Assembly (NCBI GenBank): GCA_030248295.1
Contig: JASANH010001293.1
Coordinates: 1-64,000 of the forward strand
Direction of reading: 5' to 3'
DNA length: 64,000 nt
Origin: Mesodorylaimus sp. YZB2_4
Taxonomy: Eukaryota; Nematoda; Enoplea; Dorylaimida; Dorylaimidae
Part shown: positions 33,661-43,407 of the stretch, in pieces
How positions within the stretch are numbered: position 1 is the stretch's first letter
Layout: each line of letters starts with the position of its first letter
Notes under the pieces: model-generated
What the model saw: only the letters and a program-made list of their open reading frames with translations
What the model was told of the DNA's origin: nothing
The model's database searches: none
Position numbers and translations under genes: made by a program

Positions 33661-34345
33661 CACTCGGACTGGGCAGCTTTGACTGCGTAAGAAGATGTTG
33701 GAGACGAACTCCATGGCGACGAAAGCTTTCGTATTTTCGGAAAATGTGTATGGCTTAAACATGCCGGGCTGCTTGACGAGCGCCCGAATTTTCTTTTCTT
33801 TTTTCAATGCGGGCCTCACAACGTGGCTGTCGCGAGCCCTAAAATAATCATATCCGAGGACCGCAGGTCCAACAACACAAGCAACCCAAGGAGAAGATTA
33901 TCAGATGACTCACCGATACAGAGTGACGCACGGCATAATGTCGCTCGTGTAGCTCGCATTTTCTCTAGCGATCACCATGACCGATTTCGGTGGTTTTCCG
34001 CGACTCAAAACCATTAAAAACCGAGATATAAATATCTTCCCAGGAAACGAAAGTAAAACTCTAAACCTTACGTTCTCGCTCGAAGTGCTCGATGAACCAT
34101 ATCATCCAGCGCCGCAGTTCGTGGGCGTCATCGCCTCTCGCAACTGCATGCTTCGAAACAATTGCTTCCTAGTCTCGCCACTGGCCATCTGCACCATGAA
34201 TACCATTTGATATTGGGCCAGAGCGGGCGAAATAATCACGCTCTTGACCTCGTTAGGGTATTTCATCGAAACGTGCCTGTAGAAATCCCAAGCGAATTCG
34301 GCCGCGGCCACCGTCAGACGATCGTGGGGGCTTTTTCTTGACAGA

Positions 34346-36221
34346 CATGATGATAAGATAGACGCTCAAACGGTAAAACTACGGACGGAAACGGAATAGA
34401 CGGAGCAAAGGGGCAGCGCGACCACACAGATCGAAGAGCGAACAACATTAACTGCAAGATGCATCACCGTTGGCAGCAGCAGTGTACTGCAAAGTGCACA
34501 AACTGGGCACCTCTCGCCCGCTGTCCCCAGGCAGCCTTGTCATTGTAGGGGCAGGTATCAAAAACGTTTGCTGGTCAATGTGACTTTGCCAAAAGATTTC
34601 CGCTTGGCATGTCAGTGCCTAATAACGTGCAAATCGACCGATAATCTAAACCTGAGGTTTTTTAGCTTATAGCACCTCCAGTCCACGCGAGAGTGCAGAG
34701 TATGTTACTGTGCGTATCGCTAATTGAAAGTAGTCACAGCAGATACTACAAATCACAGTGTGCGCTTTGATGCTGTGGGTATAAGCATCTTCAAGCCTGT
34801 ACAGCATGATGTAAAAAATTTATCAGTCTGATTGGCTCTTCACGAGGCTGCACATATTGACTTCGATCCCTTACAGTTTGTCCTCGTTTACCAGCGACGT
34901 GAGTCAGATGGCTTCCGCATAAAACCAAGGCACAGGACCGTCTTTTCCGATCGCCGAATTTTGGCATGGGCGCCTGTTTGGTGAGTGATCGCTACGATAT
35001 CGACTTGGTTGGAGTACGATTTCACAACTGTTTCAGGAAATCGGTGCAAGCCTGTCTGCAAGTCTGGACTCGTACTGGTTGGAAAAACGAGTGAATTCGC
35101 CTCATATGTTTATTTGCTCGCATATTTATAGCGTTATTGGTCTTTTGCCTAACCTCCGTCGTTGGAACTATTGGTACGGGCGCTGAATGAGCCCAGTTAC
35201 AGCTCATGCTTTCTAGACCAGCAAAACACAGCAAAATCGTGGAGAGCTAGTGTTCCTTTACAAATTGATTCAGGGAACGATCGACTCGTCGCTGGCCTTG
35301 TATACACGGCGGAAGCGGCCTGTCTACCAGTGTTGACGATCAAACGTGCTGCGGAAGTAGTTGATGGTAACAAATCGGGAGGGCCAACGCGCCGTGTCAT
35401 CATGGACAAAATGTGCCAGAAGGAGTAGCGAAGGAATACGAATGTTGAGTAGATGTTGGTCGTGCATGGGCTGAGGGTGTTGAGGGGTAATTTTGCAATA
35501 AGCTGAATAGCCCTACATTGGAGAAGATACCACGGGGAGCAGATGGTCTCAAAAACCCTTCAGGCAGGGCTCCTAGTCGTTGGAGGCAGAAACATCAACC
35601 CGACGGTTTTCAGTCTCGCCTGGAAGAGCGTACGTATAAGGCCCAGTTAAAAGCAACCAGAACACTTCCTTCTCCACTGGCCAAGTACACCTACTACAAT
35701 TTGCACTGCAAGTTCGTGCATCTTTCCCTGACTGTGAGGTTTGCTGTAGAACGGAGGCACATAAACTAACAATAGGACGTGACACATTGGTTTTGTTCCT
35801 CTTTCGTCTCTATGATGGGTGAGACTGCATAGGGACGGCTTTTACCAGCCCAGCGTTTCCCCTCCTGCAACCCCACTCCATGCCCGTACATAATGCTATC
35901 TCTTACAGTTATGCAGATAGCCCAGCATTTGCATAGATTAGGCTCCGTCGTAAGCCCGTTACGACAGACCAGTTATTACTAGACACGTCTGTCTGTTAGA
36001 TCTCTGTGAGGCGACGATAGAGGGACAACGACAAGGTTTAGTCTGTGAGCCTCACTATTGGGCAGGTAGCTAAAGGCAGGTAACTTAAATACAAGAAAGC
36101 ATCAGGGAGCAAAGCATTGCCCCCTCAGCAGCATCAGGGAACAAAAAGTCAGAAACGGGTCAATTTCACAGTGTCAAGAGATCCAAAATTCCCTCCTACA
36201 TCGCAGCTACCGCCGTCAAAC
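34346..36221. repeat. Intergenic; holds a dispersed repeat (about 34,990-35,270)
   Basis: No gene is supported. 34,990-35,270 is a diverged copy of 28,690-29,010. Around 35,588-35,620 the words gaaacatcaacccgacgg...cagtctcgcctgg resemble the MITE part seen at 30,740 and 63,610-63,690. Upstream exons of the tRNA methyltransferase (its RRM part) may lie at the right end but were not identified. Confidence 0.5.
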
Positions 36222-38179
36222 ATGTCGGGACATGTCTTGGATGACTGTGAAAATGGTCTCTGCTGCCTCAAGTTGTTACCCCTGGAAAGCATTGATTCTG
36301 GACAACATGCAGTTTTCATTGAGCTTTTGCTGCCAACGTTGTTGATGTTTTCGAGTTCAAGTAAAGTTCTCGAGATGTCTGCTACGTGGCGCCAACAGTC
36401 TTCGGCCCAAGATTTGCAAGTTTTTATTCATGATCGATCATCTCTGCGATTGCTTGCAATGTGCCTGTTTCCAGAAACTCGTCTGGGCGTGTCGGTCATT
36501 GCTCGTCAGCACGTGGCCAGGAAGGCATTGCGAGAAGAGAAGCTATTTCGACCGAGTCCGAGTGATGTTGTGCGACTGTTGGGACTGACGAAGGAAAATC
36601 AAGATGTCAAATCCGTCTCTTACATGCATTCATTGTGGAGATTGCACTACGAGGGTCAACTTCGATACAAGCAAGATCGGGTTTTGAGACAGTTGCAACG
36701 ACTATCCAAGGCCGTACAAGAAACGCTCACAGTGCCAGTGGTCGATCAAGAGACGAAGCTGTTTCGATGGCTGGCTGTGTCGCAGATCGTGCCATCGCCA
36801 AAGATCACGGAATATCGGGGGAAAGACGCATTTATTGTTCATTTTGGTATCGATGGCAATCCGGCCACTGTCGGCGTTCCGTATGGTAAGTGATCGGCGG
36901 GTTTGCTGCGGGCTGTGTGGGCCAAGGTACTGTTCACAATATGCGAGTAGTCCATGCCATCGTGTCTCTTCCCCTATAAAACAGATGTGCTGCCACGATG
37001 TACTGTTTTGGATCGACAGAGGACAGGATGATTGGCACACCTGCTTCGGCATTGTCTCCTCTGTACATAGATCAATAAGCAGGTAGTGATACAAGTCGTA
37101 AATAATGGGTAGAATCATTTTCTGTGGGGACAGATCAGAGCCTAAAATGATCAGACCTACCCTTAATTGTAGGCTCATCACGATTACTCGTGTCGATTCC
37201 GCCAGCGGAATTACATTCGGTCTACAAGTCGGCTCATCGCACAGTCGCTCATTTATTTCAAAAATATCTACGCGATCCATCGACACCTTCAGACGTGGTA
37301 TCCTCGAGTATGTTCAAGGGCGGTGGTTACAAGAACATAACGATACGATCGAGTCGACAGCAGGATAAATTGATGGTGATTGCACAATTTCGAATCGGTC
37401 ATTTCAAGCCTGAGAGACTCAATGAAGAGGCGCGACGATTGGCGGATTATTTCTTGGGAAGAACATTCAATGAATTATCGCCCGCGTCACGAATAGCATC
37501 GCTTTATTTTCAACGTGTTCCTAAATCCTTTCGGCACGCAGACGAGACTCTTTTCGAACATTTGGGCGGTGATACTTATTTTGAGGAAACGATTTTGGGA
37601 AGAACTTTTCATGTTTCTCCCCAAACTTTCTTTCAAATCAATGTCGACTGCGCCGAAATTTTGTTTCGAACTGTTATAGAGCAATGCTTCTTGGACAAGA
37701 ACACAGTACTTCTGGATTTGGGGTGCGGAGCTGGTGTCCACAGTATTGTCCTCTCTGATCATGTGAAACGGGCCATTGGAATCGATGTCAATTCTTGCTG
37801 CATTCTCGATGCTGAACAGAATGCCCGCTTAAATGGAGTCGAAAACGCTAAATTTATTCGAGGACGTTTGGAAACGGCACCAGCCGAGTTCTTGGACGAC
37901 ATGGCGAATGGAAGGGAGAAATTGATAGCAATAGCGAATCCGGGCCGATGGGGTTTGATGGCCGAGTCGGTGAAAGCGTTGAGGAGATTTCCCGCGTTGA
38001 AGACTTTGATCTACGTCTCGTGCTATCCTTACGAATCAGCGTTTTTCAATTTTGTCAGTTTATTGAGGCATCCGAACGAGGAATACGTGGGGCAGCCGTT
38101 TAAGCTAATCAAGGCCATACCAGTGGATATGTTCCCCCAGACGATTCATTACGAGTTGATTCTGCTGTTCGAGAGGTGA
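36222..38179 (+). CDS. tRNA (uracil-5-)-methyltransferase, TRMT2A/B type
   Basis: SAM-dependent methylation of uridine C5 in tRNA (T-loop U54 in the family). Two exons: 36222-36885 and 37173-38179, joined through VPYG (phase 1). The first ATG giving a protein-like start is 36222; the frame is open upstream, so an earlier exon with the RRM of TRMT2A is possible. Seen motifs: LWRLHYEGQLRYKQDRVL (family substrate-binding lead), TFFQINVDCAEILF, the SAM site LLDLGCGAGVHSIVL, the motif IV block IANPGRWGLMAES, and LIYVSCYPYESA with the catalytic Cys, then AIPVDMFPQTIHYELILLFER. Motif IV reads NPGR where bacterial TrmA and TRMT2A have DPPR; vertebrate TRMT2B also has Asn there. I therefore leave the paralogue undecided. 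Confidence 0.9.
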
Positions 38180-38309
38180 CTACATTTTGAGTGTTTTTAG
38201 TAAAGTGTGGCAGTGAGTGTGGAATGATCTTTGATTTTCGGCAGTGTTGCTGTTTTATCTTTGATGGCAGCTGGTCTCGCCATTCTTGTTGGCTTGTGTC
38301 TCTCCAGGC

Positions 38310-40466
38310 ATGGGTTCCAGTCGGTCGGACGATGGACGTGTATTCTGCTGTATCCATTGCGGTATCGAGACACCCGAGTTGTACCACTCGTACAGTCCGA
38401 CCGTGTTGAAGATTTCGGAATGTGTAAGTCTGCTTCAAAATTTTAGGCTTCGCTGTAGGGGCTTGTGTTCTTCAAAGTACTATCTGAGGAAGCTTGGTCT
38501 CATTTCTTGTAATTCAGAGCAATAACTTTTAGAGGCGGTAAGGCGAGGAAGAAAACTTGTCCACTAGCTGATAGGGTTGGAGAATAAAACGATGAGGACC
38601 CCTTTCTTATATCATAGACCCAATGGACTGCTCTCACGCCTAGCGATAGGATCTCCCTCTCAGCTCACCCAGCCCCTGCCATATCCAGTGTTGCTGGCGG
38701 GCTCTAGGAACGGCCAGCTGCACTGGTAGTGGGCACGTCAGGATTCGAGGAGTGCAATGTCCTCATCGTTGATCCCGCTCAGGGGAGGATGCGGAATTTT
38801 GCACAGCCCATCGATCGAGAGGCTGCGAGCAAGCGTCACTGGGAGTTGTTAGGGTGGCAAGTATGAATGTCGAAGCTGCGACGTCAGGAACCCGCCTGGC
38901 CGAGACTTGTGCATTCAGGAAAAATTCTTTCGTTTTTGCTTTCTCATTCTTACGAAGTCTAGCCTCGTTAGTTCGGTGTAGCGAAAGACGCGCACAACAA
39001 AATATGGGATGTTGTATTCTGCTGTAGACCAATTTGAAATCAGGGTCTGCAGGCACAATGATTGCTTTGCAGTAGTTTTAGCGGGTCCTCATGGTAAATA
39101 GTCAATTCTTGAGAGTAAGCGTAAGTTGGACTTCTCTTCTTACTTCTGGGTCGCATGCTAGTCCTGCTGATTAAGGTCGTGGGTATGGTCGAGACGTCCT
39201 GCTCTTCGCACTGATGTCGCTTCGAGTAAACATTTTTTCGCCATGAGTACCTTAGACATATTCTACGAGTAAGCATTTGGTAAGGAATTGGGTGGCTAAA
39301 AAACTGCAGACGTAAATGAATATGAGAATCTTTGCAATAGTTACATTTTTGAACACTTTTGTACCGTAGCTCCAACCCCTCCCCCGGAGTAGCAAGGTGA
39401 AAGCGGTTGTCCATGAGAAATAACGACGGCTCTTGTAGGCTCAATGCAAGCTCCCTGCTGACGGGTACATCGAATGTGACTTGACTTTGGTCCTGCTAGA
39501 CTTATTCCTTCAGAAATTGCCTGCCTACAGACACGTACTTTGCAACAGCGCATTAAAGGTGAGTGATGCCTCTTTTCAGAGTGATCCCCTCCTCTCTCTG
39601 CCGGTTCCTGCACTGACTTATCCTCCTTGCAGAATGCGTGGCGATTGCTGCTCATATTTGTTCTGTGCGATGCCTACTATAATTGGGTCGAATCAAAGGC
39701 AGCAATCGATGGAAGAACAACTGTCGATATTTACGATTTGGAATGGCACTTTTATGTCAACATCCTTCAAGCGTCGATCGGTAATGAGTGGAGTCTAGGT
39801 TTCTTTCTCCCCTCGTCAGCTCCCCATTTAGCTGTCGTGCAAGGAAGATTGCCGATTATGTTTTCGGGTTTCCAGAGTGCGATGTTAGTGCTCTCAGATT
39901 GCGCCCATAGAGGCGCCATTGTACCCTTTTTGCGTACTGATTGCACTCACCGGTGCACCAAATTTTCGAGAGGGCCCTTTTACACGCAGGACCTTAGCAT
40001 CGCTGAACTATTGTCATAAACATTATGCAATGCATTATCCTTTTAGAAGCCCTCGTCACGGTCTCCGTCATCGCTCCATTTTGTTTATGCCTTTGGCAAT
40101 GGCGTGGCACTGCACCCCGTGCAATCGTAGGAGCTGCATCGCCAACAATTCGGTCATATCTTCGAGCCGTCGTCAACAAACTGCAAGTGGGTTTCTACGG
40201 CAATGTGCTGGTTCTGCTTGCCGTCGTGTGGGAGCAACATCACAGCACATCGTTCATGATCCTGACTAGAATATTCCTATTTGTCACGCATGTCCAAGTG
40301 CTCAGAGGTAAGCTGTCTTCGGGAGATTTATTGCCATTCAAAAACAACTGTATTGTTTCCAGCCATAACCAACGTGGGCTTTGCCCGAGCTGCGCCCATC
40401 ATCATACTGGCCATGGGAACAGGACGGCTTGCACGAGTAGTATCGGTGCGGGCTTTGAGGGAGTGA
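38310..40466 (+). CDS. ARV1: ARV1 homologue, ER sterol/lipid homeostasis membrane protein
   Basis: ARV1 proteins act in the endoplasmic reticulum in sterol transport and GPI-anchor lipid handling. Five exons with matching phases: 38310-38423, 39439-39558, 39633-39780, 40047-40307, 40363-40466. Exon 1 carries the first zinc-ribbon half (FCCIHCGIETPELYHSYS, KISEC); exon 2 the second half (AQCKLPADGYIECD) and the first membrane segment LVLLDLFLQKLPAYRHVL, the hallmark ARV1 block; exon 3 NAWRLLLIFVLCDAYYNW; exons 4-5 three further hydrophobic segments. About 248 residues, normal for the family. Introns are long here: intron 1 is about 1,015 bp and contains nothing recognisable. The gene starts 131 bases after the tRNA methyltransferase on the same strand, so co-transcription is possible but unproven. 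Confidence 0.9.
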
Positions 40467-41367
40467 TGTCGAGTCACGAAGTTTACACGTTGTTATAAAT
40501 TACTTTTTATGCAATTTGCAAATGCTGCTTACTTTTCCAGTAAATCGACGACAGTAAACTGATGCTTCTGAGTTGATGCATGCGGATGAGTATTCCATGC
40601 GGTGTGATAGTCAGCTATAACCTGTTTTCTTTGGGAATATACAAGCCCTCCACGTTACCGCATAGGCCGTGTGTACATTCCCAAAGAAAACAGATAGTAG
40701 ACTGACAAACGGCGTGCCGAGAAAGCGCAGCCGTACGTACTATAGATGCCTGAGATGCGGGTGCACATCAGAATTTCGGACTAAAACAGCATGCGTCCGA
40801 TGCAAAGAACTATTTGTCCTGGCACAGGATATCCTAGGCAGGGGTACTACTAGCAGAGACGCCATTAAGAAGCTGCCATGTGAGTTGGTCGCCTAATGAC
40901 CTTGCATCATGTGACTGCTGGCTGGCTATTGGCAAAGATGGCCTTCCCGATTGTTGCTCGAGGATCAGGTTCCTGACTCTCTACTTATTCGGCGCCCGCC
41001 ACCCCACGGTGCAGGATGAGTCGCCCAGAGCCAGGCGTGCAAGTTCAGCGACGGACTTACTGAATTACATTTGAAGGCTGGTCCCCTTTCTCTGAACGGC
41101 CTTACAAAACTGACGTCCTCAGCTAGAATACCTACTATACGAATGCTATTATCTGAAAGCCGCATTGAACGACCAGTCAACACCGAGGAATGAGAAAGAC
41201 TTCCATCATGTCGGAAATGAGAATGACAGGTAACAGATCAAAAAAGAGCAGTTGAGAAGCCAAAAATGCAATAAATGTTTCAGGGGACATCCATACACAC
41301 GCTGGGGGGGGGTCCTTGATCACGATGCTAATGACGACTGCAAAATGGGCTTCCGCATCAAGTTCAT
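40467..41367. other. Intergenic with a hairpin repeat; no supported gene
   Basis: Contains the 17-base inverted repeat described separately and a short open frame at 40,669-40,896 with a CLRCGC...CVRCKE pattern that looks zinc-ribbon-like but is too short and isolated to call a gene. The block at 41,265-41,345 recurs at 24,913-24,990. Confidence 0.45.
40622..40693. repeat. Perfect 17-base inverted repeat with 38-base loop
   Basis: ctgttttctttgggaat at 40622-40638 is repeated in exact inverted form at 40677-40693. It can be a very small MITE or the stem of a hairpin RNA; nothing in the sequence decides between them. Confidence 0.8.
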
Positions 41368-42286
41368 TCACAAGGGGTTTTCGCATCGGCCAAAAACGAG
41401 GAAGACACGGAAGAAGTGTTCGAAAATGAAGAACAGAAAGGGGCGGTTCAGCTAGAATTGCTGGCCATCGAAAGCAGTCGGCCACGGATGATTGTATTGC
41501 CCTTGCGGATCCTTGACAACAAAGGGCGGAAGCGTCTAAAAAAATGTCCAAAAAACAAACATCATGGCGAACCAAGACGAAGTGATGAGAGAGGTACCTT
41601 GATGGTGGCAGCCTGTTTGACCTTGGACAAACAGAAATCACCCACGGCCATGCCGGTGAATAGATTGGTCCAGTCTGCGTTGGCCGGATTGAACAGGTTT
41701 TGCAAGCCCATTTCCTTCATCGGTCCTTCCAAGTCGGCTCGCGTGCAAAAGTTGAAGCAGGGGACCGTAATCTGAAAATTCCAAATTTACGTATTTTTGA
41801 CTCACAACAGTCGGCACTTACCATCAATTCCGTCTGTCGATTTGAACGTTGCGGTACTAGCTGTTGCATATACTTGTGCAGAGTGCGGTCGTTCAGTCCT
41901 TCCTCTAACAGCACCAACGACTGGTTGACATCGGCGCGCTTGCCATCCAATAAGACTTCCTTCGGCAGCAGGAAGTAGACGGACAAGTTGCCTGGGTACA
42001 AATCGAGGCCTATGATTTCGCATTGATCGCCCGATAGGTACTCGACCTTTTGGACCAACTGGATCAAGCGTACCTTGCCCAAACTCTCCTCGCCTTGCGG
42101 ATTGTCCTTGCTCACAGGAGTTCGCCGAAACGCTGGGCAGACTTGACTGCTTCAAAAAATGTTGGAGACGAAATCCATGGCGACGACAGCTTTCGTATTT
42201 TCGCAAAATGAGTATGGCTTAAACATGCCGGGCTGCTTGACGAGCGCCCAAATTTTTCTTTTCTTCTTTCAATGAGGGCGCCACAA
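41368..42286 (-). pseudogene. Serpin gene, copy 2, truncated and with an internal stop
   Basis: Near-identical to parts of serpin copy 1 (30,259-31,207 and 33,665-33,960) but without the MITE and LINE. Exons: from about 42,286 (PGMFKPYSFCENTK), then from about 42,130 to 41,821 (GKVRLIQLVQKVEYL, LDLYPGNLSVYFLLPKEV), 41,770 to about 41,595 (VPCFNFCTRADLEGPM, FCLSKVKQAATIK), and to 41,368 (C-terminal block). Lesions: in the C-terminal signature the Lys codon AAG of copy 1 is TAG here (near 41,450), removing the strand needed for folding; about 120 bp of coding sequence (31,207-31,325 in copy 1) are missing at the joint near 42,135; and a one-base insertion lies near 42,260. The N-terminal exon is absent: the duplicated segment ends at about 42,381, exactly at a splice donor now shared with the HMG-box gene. 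Confidence 0.8.
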
Positions 42287-42380
42287 CGTGGCTGTCGCGA
42301 GCCCTAAAATAATCATATCCAAGGACCGCAGGTCCAACAACACAAGCAACCCAAGGAGAAGATTATCAGATGACTCACCA

Positions 42381-43049
42381 ATACAGCTTGGCCCATTCCC
42401 TGATGTTGTTCGCGTGAACTCTTCATTTGGCGCGACGCTTCCGCACGTTGTTGTGTCGCCGAGAGCCGGGCTAGCAGGTTGCGCACGCGATTGTGGGCCT
42501 CTTGCCGAAAGACGGTCCGACGGAACTCGTGCATTTCTTTGTCGTAGCGAGCCAGGTCCTGCTTGGCACGTTCCCTGAAAAGATGACACCCTTGGCCCTT
42601 AGCGAGTGAGGGGACACGGCACGATCTTACTTGAATGGGACTTTCTCCTCCTCCGACATGGCCCTCCAAATCTTAGCGATCTCTTGCACTCGCTCCGTAT
42701 CGGCCCAGTTCGGGTACCGCTGCTGAATCGTGGGGCGCATATGCGAGACGAACCAAATAAAAGATGGACGGCAGCGCTTCGGCGGCGTCAACTGAAACTG
42801 CACGGCCTGAAATAGTCGTCAGTCTCAGCAACAAGTAAAGCCACTCACCCCGAGCCAGGTCCGCTTGTATTTGGTCCGACGGCGATATTTCGGCGGTCGA
42901 CCCTGACCCTTGTAAGCCGCGACCCACTCAGCCTTCACCTTTTTTTACTGCTCGAGGTCTTTCTTGAACATGTCGGCGTACGGCTGCTTTTCTTGATCGC
43001 TCATGACGCGCCACGCTTGGCCCATCGCGCGCGTGATGCACTGGGACAT
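42381..43049 (-). pseudogene. Protein with two HMG boxes, broken by an in-frame stop
   Basis: HMG boxes bend DNA in chromatin or mitochondrial nucleoids. Exon 43049-42849 holds the second half of box 1 (MGQAWRVMSDQEKQPYADMF) followed after DLEQ by TAA, then KKVKAEWVAAYKGQGRPPKY still in frame. Exon 42806-42631 holds box 2 (PPKRCRPSFIWFVSHMRP, IAKIWRAMSEEEKVPFK), and exon 42574-42381 its end (ERAKQDLARYDKEMHEF) and a helical Arg/Gln-rich tail. The order resembles HMGB or TFAM proteins. The start of box 1 was not found upstream. The last exon ends at a donor (gtgagtcatctg) whose intron is serpin-derived DNA, so its original 3' end was replaced. The stop could also be an assembly error. Confidence 0.7.
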
Positions 43050-43407
43050 CCTAAAACAAGGGTGGTGAAACATTGGCAAAAGAAGATGTACGGGTACGGA
43101 AGAGGACACTCATGTTATCGTTGGTTGGAGAGAGACCGATTGATTATCTAAAAAAAAATGTCGTCTCACTGAAAATTAGATATTGGTCATTCTTCATGGC
43201 ACACCCCATGGAACTGCACAAACAAGGGATCAGGCAATTGCTAGCTGCTGGTAAATGTCGGATGCCCGTTTCGACCAGCTTTACCGCATGCGAGGGCCTA
43301 TTTGATTGAAAGACTCTGCAGCTTCATGTAGTTGATTGGAATCCTCGAGCTGTACGTTGCCGTCATACCATCGTCAGCAGTCGTCGCGTGTGGTCGGGTT
43401 GAGATGC

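Larger units (their letters stand above)
30259..34345 (-). pseudogene. Serpin gene, copy 1, interrupted by a MITE and a LINE
   Basis: Minus-strand pieces read in order as a serpin. About 34,345-34,100: AAAEFAWDFYRHVSMKYP...SVIISPALAQYQMVF...ASGETRKQL, the N-terminal serpin helix A/B block. About 33,960-33,665: FSENTKAFVAMEFVSNIFL. 31,325-30,895: AKIPFVKALKQSEECVAF and LDLYPGNLSVYFLLPKEV. 30,844-30,489: strand VPCFNF, then a piece resembling LGLQNLFNPA and FCLSEVKQAATIK. 30,426-30,259: FDGQQFKLNRPFLFFIFEH...FGRCENPL stop, the serpin C-terminal signature. Lesions: the starting ATG is one base out of frame (extra A in an A run near 34,330), a LINE fills 31,326-33,660, and a 176-base MITE sits inside the 30,489-30,844 exon. 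The reactive-loop hinge lacks the usual EEGTEAAAAT, so even the ancestor may not have been an inhibitor. Confidence 0.8.

Noticed and set aside
40669..40896. 75-codon frame with CLRCGC...CVRC
   Set aside because: Isolated, overlaps the hairpin arm, no splice partners; zinc-ribbon likeness rests on four cysteines.
42313..42589. Overlapping frames in the shared serpin/HMG segment
   Set aside because: Only the frame carrying HMG box 2 continuation fits neighbouring exons; the others read intron sequence.
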